Positions 47,841 through 61,287 are shown, counted from the stretch's first letter. The stretch: DNA of 64,000 bases from Coffea arabica (GCF_036785885.1 NC_092310.1:1612001-1676000), one strand, 5' to 3'. Notes: generated from the letters alone by a model not told the origin. Numbers and translations are program-made.

Positions 47841-50800
47841 TTAATATGATTTATTAACTGCACAGACTCCAAGTAGCTTCCTTAATTTCTGAAACGTGAA
47901 TAACTTCAATGGATTGGTCATTATATTAGCAATCTGATCTTCACTTTTGCAGTAGAGAAAATCAATTATTCCATCCCTTGTGAGTTCCCTTAGAAAATGA
48001 AACCTCACATCTATGTGTTTGGTTCTTCCATGTAGAACTGGATTTTTAAAGAGCTTGATGGCAGAACTGTTGTCACAATAAATTGTAGTAGCTCCTTCTT
48101 ACTGAAAATGCAACTCTTCAAGAATATTCCTTAACCAAATTGCTTGACAGGCACAGGCGGTTGCAGCTACATACTCTGCTTCAGTTGTTGATAACGTAAC
48201 AATTGGTTGCTTTTTTGAACACCATGAAATAGCTGCTGAACCCATCATGAACACATATCCAGACGTACTCTTTCTATCATCAGAATCGCCTGCATAGTCA
48301 CTGTCAGTAAAACCAAACAAATCTGATTTTTCACCATTCTTGTAAAATAATCCATACTCAATGGTTCCCTGCAAGTATCGAAGAATCCTCTTGGCAACTA
48401 GAAGATGTGTCTCCCTTGGACTTTCCATGTATCTACTAATAAGACTTACAACATGCATAATATCAGGCCTAGTTGCTGTCAAATACATCAAACTTCCCAC
48501 AATTTGCTTGTAAAGGGTGCTATCAACTCTCTTTCCTCCTGGTTCTTTGATGAGTTTTAAACCCACTTCAACTGGCGTACTAACAGAATTACAATTTGAC
48601 ATTTGAAACCTGTTCAGAATTTCTTGCACATATTTTCTTTGAGAGACAAAAATTCCATCAACAGATTGCACCACTTCAATACCCAAAAAATAATGCATCT
48701 TTCCAAGATCAGACATATCAAATTCGGCCATCATAGATTTCTTGAATTTCTCAAACATGGCACTATCATTCCCAGTAAAAATAAGATCATCAACATATAA
48801 GCAAACAATCAGCAATTTACCTCCATCTCCAATCTTTATGAAAAGTGTATGCTCATATGGACATTTCTTAAATCCCTCCTTAGAAAAATAAGCATCTATA
48901 CGACTATACCAAGCACGTGGGGCTTGTTTAACCCGTATAATGCTTTCTTGAGTTTGTATACCTTATGTTCACCTCCAACCTTCACATAACCAGGAGGTTG
49001 ATCAAAAAATACCTGTTCCTGTAAATCACCATGTAAAAATGCTGATTTCACATCCAACTGGAAGATAGGCCATGAATTTTGAGCTGCCAATGCTATCACC
49101 ATCCTAATCGTGTCATGCCTTGCGACTGGAGCAAAGACTTCTCCATAATCCACCCCAAACTCTTGCTTATAGCCTTTAGCTACCAGACGTGCCTTGTACT
49201 TGTCAACTTCTTCATTCTCCTTTAATTTCCTCTTGTACACCCACTTGACACCTATAGATTTTTGTCCTTCTGGAAGATTGGTTAACTCCCAAGTGTTATT
49301 TCGTTCAATAGCTGCAATTTCTTCATCCATTGCCTTCTGCCACTTCAAATCTTTGACAGCTTCTTCAAAAACTGTAGGATCACAATCTGAAAATAGTGCA
49401 AAATATGTAAGTGGGTCTTCAGATTGATCAATTCCAGTTACCTCATAATCAATCATCCATGCAGGTCTTTTTCTAATACGTTGAGGCCGTCCTTCATCTT
49501 CTGCTACTGTTTGGGAATTTGATACATTATCTGGACCATTTGATGGAATTTGTTCTGTCAACCGCTGCCTATTTTCTTCATCAACTCCATCAAAATCAGC
49601 GGGTATTTGTTGTTTAATAATATTGCTGCTCCATGGCCAAAAATTTTCCTCATCAAAAATTACATCCCGACTGATGACAATTTTCTTGGTGATAGGATTA
49701 TAAAGCTTATAAGCTTTTGACTGATCACTAACACCAAGAAAAATGCATTTCTCCCCTTTGTTGTCTAGTTTTGTCCTCTTTTGCTCTGGAACATGAGCAT
49801 AGGCAATGCATCCAAAAATTTTGAAGTGATCCACTGTTGGTTTGCATCCGCTCCATGCTTCCTCAGGCGTCATATTTTTAACAGCAAGTGTGGGACTTCT
49901 GTTCAATATATGAATGCTCCAGTTGACAGCTTCAGGCCAAAAAATTTTTGGAACACCACTTTTTGTCAAAATGCTCCTCACCATGTTCAATATTGTACGA
50001 TTCTTTCTCTCTGAAACACCATTCTGCTGCGACGTATAAGCTGTTGTAAGCTGCTTCTGAATTCCATGCTCCTCACAAAAATTTATAAATTCTTGTGAAT
50101 TATACTCTCCACCACGATCACTGCGAAAAAATTTTATGGATTTGCCTGCTTCCTTTTCGACAAGAGTCATGAAATTTTTGAACGCTGAAAATGCTTCAGA
50201 TTTTTCCTACAAAAAATAGACCCAAGTTTTTCGACTATAATCATCAGTAAACGTCATAAAATAACGTTTTCCACCATTAGATGACGGATTTATGGGTCCG
50301 CATAGATCAGAGTGAACCAGCTCCAAGACATTTTTTGCTCTCCACGATTTTCCTTTTGGAAAGCTATCTCGATGTTGTTTGCTAACAACACACTCTTCAC
50401 AAACTTCTGAAGGAGTTGTGATTTGAGGTAAACCAGCTACCATATTTTTCTGTTGCAAAGTTTTCAGTCCACCAAAATTCAAATGTCCATAACGAAAATG
50501 CCATAACCATACCACATCTTTTGATTTTGTCGAGAGACATGAATGAGTCAAGTTCTGCAAATAGAGTGGGAACATACGATTTGCCGTCATCTTAACTTGA
50601 GCAATTAAGCCCAACTTTGCATCTCGAATCTGACATACACCATCTTTGATTGAAATCTCGTACCCTTTTTCGAGCAACTGACCCACGCTAAGCAAATTTG
50701 TCTTTAAGTCTGGAACAAAAAGATCAGTAATAGCGTGGGTTGAAGAATTTGCTTTAGCTTGAATAATTACCCTTCCTTTTCCCATAACAGAAATTGTAGA

Positions 50801-51535
50801 GTTGTCACCAAACTTGACAGTGCTACAGAATGACTCGTCCAATTCAGAGAATGCTTTCTTATCTCCACACATGTGATTGCTGCAACCGGTGTCTAAATAC
50901 CACGTGGTTTGTTGAGTTTCTTCACTCATGTGGCACACCATCAAAAGAGACACTTCTTCTTCTTTTTCTGCAAAATTAGTCCTTTCTCCATTTTGTCTAT
51001 TCAAATTAGTTCGACATTCGGACTGATAATGGCCATACCTATGACATTTGTAGCATTCAACATTGGACTTGTCTGCTGACTTTGGCCTTTGATTTGTTAA
51101 TGGATAGCCTCCTCGTCCTCTTCTTCTTCCTTGAAATTGATTTTCTTGGTGCTAGTATTGTTGTTGTTGGTTGCCACGATCATTATTTCCTCTGCCTCTG
51201 TCTCTGTCTCTGCCTCTGCCTCTGCCTCCTCTCCATGTTGAGTGACTTTCTGCTGAAGCCACCAGTGCTTGCTCCTCTTTCTCCTGCTGGTTAATTTTTT
51301 GCTCATGAACCAACAAAGAACTCTGCAACTCATCAATTGAAATTGCATCAATATCTTCCAACTCCATTTTCTGCACCTCTGATAATATTTCTCCGGCTGT
51401 TGGCTCTGCTACTCCAGATTCGACAACCTGCCAATACTCCTTGGATCTCAAGAAGTTCTCCATTAGCATACTCCAATGATCATAGTGACCATCAAAGCGA
51501 GGAATTGCTGGCTGCACAAAATTGTCGGTGGCCAT
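47841..51535 (-). pseudogene. copia gag-pol, three stops and one frameshift
   Basis: One reading frame from ATG 51535 covers gag (127 codons to a TAG at 51152-51154). It continues with a CYKCHRYGHYQSEC zinc knuckle, protease (YLDTGCSNHM), integrase (HLN...C..C; HSDLCGP; DRGGEYNS; QQNGVSERKNRT) with a TAG at 50207, and RT (KWVYKRKL, YKARLVAKGY, QLDVKSAFLHGDL). A frame change follows near 48930. RT then resumes at 48815 with CLYVDDLIFTGN (catalytic YVDD) and RNase H (FTDSDYAGDSDDRKSTSGY), with a stop at 48099 before the final DNSSAIKLFKNP and HIDVRFHF motifs, ending at 47841. Gag is short: its middle part appears deleted. Confidence 0.88.
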
Positions 51536-51584
51536 CGTAATTTATAATTCTCACAACTCACTTTTGTTTTCACTCACAAGCCAG

Positions 51585-51596
51585 CTCTGATACCAC
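51585..51596 (-). other. Primer-binding site of the copia element
   Basis: TGGTATCAGAGC on the minus strand, directly inside the 5' LTR, complementary to the 3' end of plant initiator methionine tRNA. Confidence 0.85.
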
Positions 51597-51884
51597 TGAT
51601 ACAAATATTGAGGCAAATAATAAGAGAAACAAAGGACAAATGTTTATTTCTTTGTAAAACACACTCAACTTATAACATGAAATGACTCTATTTATAGAGT
51701 TTAAACCAACTCCACTAACTATCCCACTAACTTCACTAACTATCCCAATAACTCCACTAACTCCACTAGCAACTCCACTAACTCCACTAGGTACTCCACT
51801 AATCCCACTAGTTATTCCACTAACTCCACTAATTAGGTAGCATAAACAAATATGATTAATTAACAATGGTAAATATTTCTAACA
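51597..51884 (-). repeat. 5' LTR of the copia element
   Basis: Near-identical partner of 47515-47802, with the TATA box on the minus strand. Confidence 0.9.
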
Positions 51885-53650
51885 AAATAAGCAGCAAATT
51901 TCAATTTGTGCTGCAAATTTCACAACGGTTCCTAATTTTTACATAAAAACGACATAGTTTTAATAAAACCCATAAAAGATAGTTTCCTAGCACAATCCAC
52001 ATATCGATCCCTTGTAAAAAGGTATCGATAAGCCCCCAAAAGCAGGAAGGGGTTTATCTTTTAAAAATCCAAAAAGGAAAAAACAAAACTACCAACTTGT
52101 GACCTACATTAACCACTGCAGTACGGAGTCGAAAATCACTAGCAGAGGGCTTATACCCGAATTCTTCCGCTCATCCAAAACCACTGCAGTACGCAGCTCG
52201 GATAAGAGTTTGTCAATTTTTTTCACCATCTCTGCTTCAAATATAGCAGAAATCAAAAGCTCTTACGCCATCACTATTACAGAGAAAAAGGTAAAAATTC
52301 TTCCATATGATTTTCGATTTCTATGTTTTTTTCCCTCGTATGTCTTTCTGACCTGCACTCTTCTCTGTTGCATATATATTAATAACCCTAGGATCTTAAC
52401 TGAATTTCGGTTAATAAGATTTGGCACAAAACCCTAATTTGATTGGGCAAAGTAATTGGTCCTCCGTTGATTCTGAATTTTGTCAACCACAGTTGTCGAA
52501 ATTCCTACAGCTGAAAGCTCGAACAAATTGACCCGACCATTTGAGTCATTGACTTCAAAAATTAGGTCTCGCGGCAACTAGAAGAGTCTGCCCCACTACA
52601 GCCCCTGTTCGTTGATATTGGTGTGTTCATGTAAGTGTTTCTTGTAATTTAATGTAATGCGGATTATGAATCCGCATGCTTCATTCTAGTTGATGGGTAA
52701 TATATGTTTTCCTTGTTTATATGTCCGTGAGCTCATTTTACCACTATTTATCACGTTTAGCATCTGACAAATCCAGACCCTTCCAATAGATACATGATTT
52801 AACTTTTCAGTTTTTCTTTTGCCATTAATTGTTGGCATCTGCATTTTGACTTGCTGTTTAACATCCACAGATTGTTTACTTTATGATGGCTATAACTTCT
52901 GACCCCTATTATCTATTGAGAAATGCTGGTATCCCTAGTAGGGAACCTTGTTGTTTCATCCTTTGGCTGTATTTTCTCATCTGAAGACTTTATCTGTGAC
53001 CTTAACTTTGAAAAGATTCATGCGATGAATATATCTTGCTCAGATGCACCCATATCTGTGGTCATTATAGATTTTATTGAAAGGACAATTACTGGACTTA
53101 AAATTGTCTTTTAGTTACTTCAGTTATGCATGTGTGTTTGTCTTTCAGTGTGTATTATCTCATTTTTTGTTGCTGGGAGAGATCATATTTCCTGAATTGC
53201 AGAAAAGTATAATGAGGTTTGAAAATGCCATTATTATAAGTGGTGAACAAATAAAAGTAGATAAGTTCTTGTACATAGTTGAACAGCAATCTAACTATCT
53301 GAATTGCCCATAACCATCATCTGCCTAGCAATTGTAGCTTGCTAGCAATTAAATGTTCTACCAAGTTGCAATTAGGAATTTGTAAGACAATCTAGCTCCC
53401 CTGATTTATCTATGTTTCTTTTTCTTGCAAACAGAACACTGGTTTGCATATTGACATAAATTCACCACATTCTTTTGGCATTGAGAAGTTGGGTTAACTG
53501 TTAACATCGCATTCCACTATGAGCATAGCAAACTGGGATGCACATGCTGCACTTTATTTTTTATTTTTTTTGCATGTTAATAAATTTGCTATTTTTCAAT
53601 TCTGTTTATAAGGTCTCTTTTCTTGCCTTCTCAATCTTGTTTCTTGTAGA
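51885..53650. other. CACTA 5' subterminal region and transposase leader
   Basis: Non-coding part of the CACTA element between the copia insertion and TNP2. At 52118-52165 the words tacggagtcgaa and tagcagagggct recur in the same order as in TNP2 exon 2 (56043-56085), hinting at an internal partial duplication. Otherwise AT-rich with intron-like text. Confidence 0.5.
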
Positions 53651-56600
53651 ATGGATGATAGGTCTTGGATCTTTATTGAAGACCGAGTCAATAATCCATA
53701 CTTTGAAAAGTGTCTGAGTGACTTCCTTAAATTTGCCTACAAAAAGAAGGAGGTTGGGAGTAGAATATATTGCCCATGTAGGCGATGTAAAAACTCAGAA
53801 CGAAGAAAGGAAGAAACTGTGCGTGCACATGTAACAATGAAGGGGTTTTTGACCACTTATACAAATTGGATTTATCATGGTGAAGATCCATGGGACTTCA
53901 ATCAAGAAAATATGAACAATGGAGTGTTTAGGCACATTGAAAATGATGACATGAATGAATTGATACACGAAACACTTGGAAGAACACTTGAAGAGAATTC
54001 TAACATAAATTTAGAAGAACATAGAGGAGCCTGTGATGAAGAGACTAATAAGTTTTTTAAGTTGCTGAAGCATGCCGAAACAGAGTTATACCCTGGATGT
54101 AAAAATTTTACTCTTCTATCATTTGTCATCAAGTTGTTGCATGTCAAGTCTCTTTGTCGATGGAGCAACAACTCAATGACAATATTACTGGAGCTTCTCA
54201 AGGAAGTTTTTCCTGAGAATGAATTATTTCCAAGCTCTTATCGTGATGCTTGGAAGATTGTTAAAGACTTGGGTCTTAGCTACCATAAAATTCATGCATG
54301 CCCCAATGATTGCTTGATTAATTGGAAGGAGACAGAACATGAAACTTTTTGCAGAAAGTGTGGAACTCCTAGGTATAAGCAAATTGTAAAACAATCCGAT
54401 GATTCAAGTGAACAAGCTAACAAAGTTCCAGCAAAGCTTGTTCGCTATTTTCCTTTGAAACCACGTCTCCAAAGGCTGTTCGTGTCATCAAAGACTGCTT
54501 CATTAATGAGATGGCATGAAGAGGAGCGCATCAAGGATGGAAAATTGAGGCATCCGGCAGACTCTTTAGCTTGGAAACATTTTAATGACCGGCACCCAAG
54601 CTTTGCTAGTGATCCTCGCAATGTTCGTGTTGTACTTGCAGCGGATGGATTTAACCCATTCAAAGCAATGAACAATAAATACAGCACCTGGCCAGTGATT
54701 TTAGTGCCATATAATTTACCCTCATGGATGTGCATGAAGCAAACATCATTTATGTTGTGTTTGCTAATTGATGGGCCTAAAGCTCCAGGTAATGATATTC
54801 ACATATATCTTCAACCAGTAATTGATGAATTGAATGAGTTTTGGGATCCAGGGGTGCCTACTTATGATGCAGCTAGTAAGCAAATGTTTTACTTACGTGC
54901 TGCACTACTTTGGACTATCAATGATTTTCCAGCTTATGGAAATCTATCTGGTTGGAGTACCAAAGGGAAGTATGCATGCCCTTGTTGTAATAAAGATGTT
55001 CGAAGTCAATGGTTGATGCATAGCAAAAAACATTGCTATTTGGGTCATCGTCGATTTCTAGCTATTGATCATCCTTATCGTTTAAATCGAGCACAGTTTG
55101 ATGGGACAATTGAGAAACATTCTAGACCTGTTCGATTATATGGGTTTGAGATTTTAGAACAACTAAGAGATTTTAGAAATGAATTTGGAAAGGATCAACC
55201 AGTTTCCTCAGCTAGGAAAAGGAAAAGGAGGACTAAAGATAATAATGACTCTGAACAAAGTCCCATATGTAGGTATAATTGGAAAAGATTGAATATATTC
55301 TTTCAGTTACCGTATTGGGTGGATAATTTGCTTCCACATAATCTGGATATAATGCATATTGAGAAGAATTTCTTGGAGAATCTCTTGTGGACACTGTTGG
55401 GGATGGGCAAGACAAATGATGACATTAATGCTCGATGTGATCTAAAAGAAATGGGGATAAGAAAGGCACTTCACCCACAATCTAAGGGTGAGAAAGTGTT
55501 TCTTCCACCTGCATGCTTCACAATGAGCAAAGATGAAAAAGAAATTTTTTGTAATGTGCTAAAAACTGTCAAGGTCCCTGATGGTTATGCATCAAACATT
55601 TCGAAGTGTGTGAATATTAAAGAATGACAAATCTCTGGGTTAAAGAGTCATGATTGTCACATATTAATGCAACAATTGTTATCCATTGCCGTGAGAAGAA
55701 TATTGCCTAAACATGTTTGCAGAATTATCATTGAGTTACGAGATATATTTAGGCAATTATACTCGAAAGTGCTTACTGTAGCAGATTGTGAAACTTTGGA
55801 GGACCGTACTCCACTGGCCCTTTGTGAACTTGAGAAGATGTTTCCACCTCCATTTTTCAATATCATGGAGCATTTGCTTGTTCACTTGCCTGAAGAGGCG
55901 AAACTTGGTGGACCATTTCAATTTCGGTCTATGTATCCTATTGAGAGGTAAAAGATTATCAACTTAATCTATGTACATTGAAAAATCACCACCGATATTA
56001 ATATAAATTCTATGCATAGGTATCTGTGTACTTTGAAAAATTATGTACGGAGTCGAAGTCACCCTGAAGGTTCAATAGCAGAGGGCTACTTGGCGGAAGA
56101 ATGTATGACATTCTGTTCCATGTATTTGGACAATATTGAATCAAAGTTGAATCGCCCACCTAGGAACTATGAAGGTGAATATTTAAATAGACAGATTGGC
56201 CGTCCCTTAGGAAAAGAAGAGGTCATCTATTTAGATGATGTCTCTTGGGTTCAAGCTCATCGTTATGTTCTTGGAAATCTTGAAACTGTTGATCCTTTTC
56301 GCAGGTAAGTTCACAGTTTATCAAACTTAATCAATAACTCATGAATTATTGCTTTCATTAAAGTATTTAATGACTAATGTAGGGACCATAAGCATTTGCT
56401 AAAACTGGAAAAACCACGCATGTCAAACTATGAAAGGGAGAAAATTCATAGTGAAACATTTTACAAGTGGTTTAAGAAACATGTAAGTTTTAAATTCAGT
56501 AGTGAATTTAATTGAGCTTCATTTTCATATATTTAATATTCTCTAGAGTTAACATACAATAACAGTTTTTGTTCAAAACTTGTAGGTTGCAGATTTTGAA

Positions 56601-57359
56601 AAATCTAATAGTTGCCATGATTATTATAAAGAAATTGCTTATTTGGCTGCTGGTCTTGATAAGTGGGCAAAAAGCTATTCTGGTTACATTGTTAATGGTT
56701 TTCGTTTCCATACTAAGAAGCGTGAGATGAGAAGGCAAACTCAAAATAGTGGTGTATTTGTGAATGCTAGTGCCAATAGTTTCGCTAGTACAAAGGATAA
56801 GAACCCTATATCTGGAATTTTAGAATACTATGGGGTCTTAGTGGATATTGTTGAGTTGAGATACTCAAATGACATTAAATTTGTGATGTTCAAGTGTGAT
56901 TGGGTTGATAATGTCCCTGGAATGAAACAAGATGAACACAACTTCACACTTGTTAACTTTGATCATATATTGTACAAGCAAAACACGAAAAATGATGAGC
57001 CTTTCATCCTGGCCTCTCAAGCACTGCAAGCTTGGTATGTTCGGGATGCATTGGAACTTGAATGGAATATAGTTGTCAAGATGACCCCTCGAGATCTTTT
57101 CATTATTGATCCAGAAATTAACATATGTGAAGATATCCAGGATGAGCATTCTGCTTGGCAACATGTTAATAACAATAATTCTGAGGATAGTAATGTTTCA
57201 TGGGTTAGGGAAGGTGTTGATGGAGTTATACTTGATGCACAAACTACAAAATCCAAGGCACACGTTGCTGAAGTTGATGATGGATTCTTCTCTGATGAGG
57301 ATAATCTTGGGATTGACAATACGATTGATGATACAAGTGATGATGATGATTTTTTTTGA
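53651..57359 (+). pseudogene. CACTA TNP2-type transposase gene with one in-frame stop
   Basis: Exon 1 (53651-55947) encodes an N-terminal transposase-associated domain (MDDRSWIFIEDRV, then IYCPCRRCKN) and the TNP2 core (HACPNDCLINW, FCRKCGTPRY, RYFPLKPRLQRLF, DGFNPFKAMN, LPYWVDNLLPHNLDIMHIEKN). A TGA at 55625-55627 interrupts it just before ISGLKSHDCHILMQQLL, after which the frame stays open. Predicted exons 2 (56020-56304), 3 (56383-56482) and 4 (56586-57359), with GT-AG borders, carry the DUF4218-like region and the DUF4216-like region (ISGILEYYGVLVDIVELRY), ending in an acidic tail. This enzyme cuts CACTA ends. Apart from the stop the gene looks complete, so it is a young pseudogene or needs readthrough. 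Confidence 0.85.
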
Positions 57360-57854
57360 TAAAGCCCAACAAGGAGACAAGGCTGATGATTGACTCTAAT
57401 TTTGGAATATAATCCTAACATTTTGTTATATGAAGTTTAGATATGCCAATATTAGATGAAGTTACTGATTAGTATGAAAAATATTAATTGTGGGATCATT
57501 TTCACTGCCTTGGATGTCAATTTATAATTCCTTATGTTCGTATTAGTCTCCTTGATAACCTGCATTCTACTTCTTTTTTTAGCAGGTTGGTAATGCTGGA
57601 TTTACCTTATGTTCAATTTATGATTCCTTATGTTCATATTAGCAAGTTGGTAATGTTGGTTTCATTGGGTTATAGTTCCTTAATATGTATATGTTCTTTG
57701 TGTTTGCAGATTTTAGAAACTTAAACTCCAAAAGTAAGATGATACAACACTCTCTTGCTGAATTATGTGATTGGTTTCTGAAAAAAGCCAGTAAAATTAA
57801 TCATCTTACTTAACTTTGCCTTCAAAAATTAGAAGCTACTTTTATAGGTTTTCC
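57360..57854. other. Spacer between the two CACTA genes
   Basis: AT-rich. It holds a repeated phrase ccttatgttc(g/a)tattag (57530 and 57625) and no gene. Confidence 0.4.
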
Positions 57855-60442
57855 ATGGCGCCAAGTAAGAAGGGGCCCCGCAAAGTTGTTGGGCCAATGT
57901 CCGGAGCGCATATTGAGTCCACAAATAGTTTGAACCCTGTTTCACAGTCAAGTTCTCAATCTTATCAGACTTGCCCCAATCATTATTCAAAGCCTCCAGC
58001 ACATAAATTCATTGGGGCAATGCCTGGAATACGCATAGACCCTACATCTAGCTCAAACTCTGTTTCTCGACCTAATTGTCAAGCGAAATCACATGACACC
58101 AATTCAAATTCAAGCTTCTAGCTTTATTTCTGCTTCTCAGTTCAACTCTAAAGCCAATTCACATCAGTTGAACTCCAAGGCTGATTCTCAACTAAATTCC
58201 CACCCTAATTCACATATCGGTCAAGGCTTTCATTCTCAACCACTAGTAGACCATCGTGAGCAACCAGATTCCTTTGATAACAATGATTCTGAAGCTGGAT
58301 CAGGTTCTTCATATGATTCAGAAAACATAGAGGATGTCTTTGATGGTACTTTTGATGATGATGATTCTAGTGAAGAAGGTCAGTTGGAAAAGAAAAGATT
58401 ACCACAAATAGTTTTGAGTCTAGCATTCCTTATTATAAGCTTTGTATAATATTCATAAAAAAAATTATATGAATCACAATTTCTTCTTTTGTATGTGTAT
58501 GTGTTTTTTGTACACAGGAGATAATAGTGGTAGAGGACTAGCCAGACGAAGTGCTGGTTGGGGTGGTGGAAAGAAATTGGAGTTAGTTTGGAATGCACGG
58601 GGCCAAGTAATTGGTCCTAATGCTACACAGTATATAAGTCAAGTAGGAATCTTAGTAAAGGATGGTAATAAATTACCACTCACGTACACAGATTGGAGGG
58701 CCATGCCTGAAGGATCTAAGGAGAGATTTTGGGAAGATATTAAGGTATTTTGACTCACTATCAAAGTTAGCAACATTTTTTTTCTTTTTATTTCATACAA
58801 TCTTGTAGCTTGTGAATGTTTAAACTTTTGTTTTGTAATTTTTGATAGAGAAATACAAATATTGATGATACATGCAAGAAAGTACAAATGATAAGGGTCA
58901 GCAAATTGTGGAGAAATTGGAAATCAAAAGTCAAGAGCATGTATTTCACTCCTTATAGGAGGCACAGGTCATGGCTATTAGCACACTGTCCTGCAAGAGT
59001 TGAGGAGGATCAATGGCCTATTTTGGTTGATTATTGGAGCTCAGAAGATGTCAAGGCATGTATTTATTGTCATATCTCTTTTGCTTTTGAATTAAATTAT
59101 AGTGCTATTATGATTTTGATGTGTTGTTAACTACCTTTTTCTGTTTTGTACATAATTAGAAGCAAAGCAAGATTAATAACAAGAATCGAAAAAAACAAAA
59201 GATGCCACATCGAACAGGGCGAAAAGATCATGTGAACCTCAGGGAAGAGGTATATTAAATTCTAATGCTTATGTTTCTAGCAATTTTTTCTGGATCATAG
59301 TCTGATTTAGAAATATTAACACTTTAGTTTGTACATTGAATATGTGGCAGCTTCGGATTAAAACTGGAAAAGAGCCTTCGAAACTAGACGTTTTTATTCA
59401 TTCAAGACAAGGAAAACAAATGGATGAGTTGACTTCACAAACAATTGTAAGAATAGTTTTTAGTCACTTTTTATTGGTTTTACTTCATAAATAATTCTTT
59501 CTTCTGTCTGTTTTTCAATTTAGGCAACTATGAATGAGGAAATACAAAAACTGCCAGAGACATCCAGGGATGATAATTTTGTGAAAGATATACTCTATGA
59601 AAATATTCTTAGACCTGAAAAACCAGGTCGTCTTCGAACTTATGGGGTAGGTGCGACTCCAAAAGACGTGTATAGGATGTCAGATAACATGAATGCTGGA
59701 CAAAAGAAAGCATTTGAGGATGCAGTGAATGAGAAAGTGGAAATCATACGTGGTGAACTACGAGAAGAAATGAATTCGAAATTGGCAGATTTTAAGGAAG
59801 AGTTGATTGCTCAATTTGAAGCAAGAATGGTTTGGGATAACTATTTGGTTAAATATTATAATTTTTCTAATTTTTTTTATTGCTATAGTTACTATTGATC
59901 TTTGTTCTTCCAGAGGGCATCCACATGTGACTTGGCATCACTCCAAAGAAGAGAAATGAATGCAGCAAAACAATCTCAAATTTCGGACTCATTAGAGGTT
60001 GTATATTAATTCATACAATTCAATTTTGTGTTCAAACTCTCTGAAATATCAGCAGCTATGGCCTGATTTTCTTTTCTTCATACTTTGTTAATAATGTAAC
60101 AGGTTGGTGATAGAATGAACAGGGAAGTTGGAACAAATGATGCTGAAATGTACAAGGAAGTTGGAACAAATGATGCTGAAATAAACAAGTGTGAAATGAA
60201 TAAAAAAGTTTCTTCAATTGCTGATATTCTTGAGGTATAGTATGCGTACTTTGAGTTGGTCCTTCTATAGAAGACCAATTTTGCTGAGTTCCTTGTTGAT
60301 ATTGAATTGTGCATGACTTCCTTGTTAATGACTATTTGTACATGAGCTCCTTGTTGATATTTAATTGACTAGTCTTTTGTTATACCAGAACCATCATACA
60401 AAGAAGAAAAGGAGCAGGACTACTTGCAAACGACTTGCTTGA
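57855..60442 (+). CDS. CACTA second gene (Transposase_24 / Ptta-En-Spm type), multi-exon
   Basis: Starts at ATG 57855 (MAPSKKGPRKVVGP), followed by a Ser/Asn/Gln-rich segment and an acidic stretch (DGTFDDDDSSEEG) to a donor at about 58380. Later exons read GRGLARRSAGWGGGKKLELV ... LPLTYTDWRAMPEG (from about 58518), VSKLWRNWKSKVKSMYFTPY (about 58850-59055, apparently with a GC donor), HRTGRKDHVNLREE (about 59161-59248), KLDVFIHSRQGKQMDEL (about 59352), LRPEKPGRLRTYGVGATPKD with a coiled-coil-like tail (59524-59829), and small exons to a stop at 60440. This is the pattern of the Transposase_24 family, the accessory DNA-binding partner encoded by plant CACTA elements. Exon 1 changes frame near 58100, so a small indel or extra intron there leaves integrity uncertain. 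Confidence 0.7.
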
Positions 60443-61287
60443 GGTACTGGAAAAGTTTCTGGAAATAACTCTATTCTGTCAAGTTTTCCATTGAGTATTT
60501 GTATGATTGGGAAGACGAGCTGTTTTTGTTGAGATTTAGCCAGCTATTTATGGGACATAATGTAGTAGAAGTGGTCTTAATTTTCAGTGTCTGTGAAAAG
60601 GTTGAATTACAAATTCCGTTTCAGTATCTATTGTTAGATTAACATTTTCTTCATGCTTAATGGGCTGGGGTTATATGCGCAGGGGACTAATAGAATACAC
60701 TTTGCAGCCCTAGACTTGATGGTACATTGGAAGCATGCGGATTGGGAGATATGAAGATGTTTTCGAGAGATGTATGATGAAGTGTTGTACTTTTGAAGAC
60801 AAGCACATTTTGGAATATATGAAACATCTTGTAATTGGAGCGAACAATATTAAATGATAAAGTGTGTAGAATTTGACTAAAACAATGTATGGTACTTTAT
60901 TCTAGTGTATTGTGGAACTATATTTTGTTATAATATTCTATTTTAGGATATTTGAGCATGATAATTATTGTACCATGAAAAATTTGATTTCTAGTCTTTA
61001 TATTGGTGACTTTTTTGCGACGCAAGTTTTTGTCACATGATATTGTGGACATTTTGTAGCGCATTTTTTGTGCCGCAAGTAGAGTGGTGACACTCAAATT
61101 GGCGTCGCAAAGAGTGATGCAAATGCATGCGACATGTTGAAAAATTGTGTCGTTTTCTTTTGTAACGGCTACTTTTGTGACACAATTTAATTCTGTCGCA
61201 TTTGTGCCGCAAAAAGGTTTTCGCGGCGATTTTTGGACTTTTTGTAACATATTTCTGGCGTCGTGAAAAGTCAGTTTTCTTGTAAGG
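60443..61287. other. CACTA 3' subterminal region and right terminus
   Basis: 3' untranslated and subterminal DNA, then the short repeated words gtgacgc/gtcgc/gcgacg from 61010 and the inverted terminus ending 61287. Confidence 0.7.

Larger units (their letters stand above)
47515..51884 (-). mobile_element. Complete Ty1/copia retrotransposon, recent insertion
   Basis: 4370 bp with 288-bp LTRs at 47515-47802 and 51597-51884 that differ at about two positions as read by eye. TG...CA ends and perfect 5-bp target repeats aaata lie at 47510-47514 and 51885-51889. The minus-strand primer-binding site TGGTATCAGAGC (initiator tRNA-Met type) follows the 5' LTR at about 51585-51596, and a polypurine tract AAGGGAGGAAT precedes the 3' LTR at 47803-47813. 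The coding region has stops and a frameshift, so mobilisation would have needed proteins from a relative. Confidence 0.93.
47450..61287 (+). mobile_element. CACTA (En/Spm) DNA transposon, about 13.8 kb, with nested copia
   Basis: The left end reads ..CTACAAGAAAACGGGCTTTTTGC. The right end, reverse-complemented, reads ..TTACAAGAAAACTGACTTTTC. Both match the CACTACAAGAAAA terminus of plant CACTA elements, with the first bases mutated. Subterminal cgacgc/gtcgc words repeat at 61015-61265. Inside are the TNP2 transposase gene, a Transposase_24 gene, and a copia element (47515-51884) as a later insertion. A matching 3-bp target repeat is not visible (gaa left, cta right). Confidence 0.8.

Noticed and set aside
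55233..55866. Minus-strand frames within the CACTA transposase
   Set aside because: Shadows of the TNP2 exons, with no independent support.
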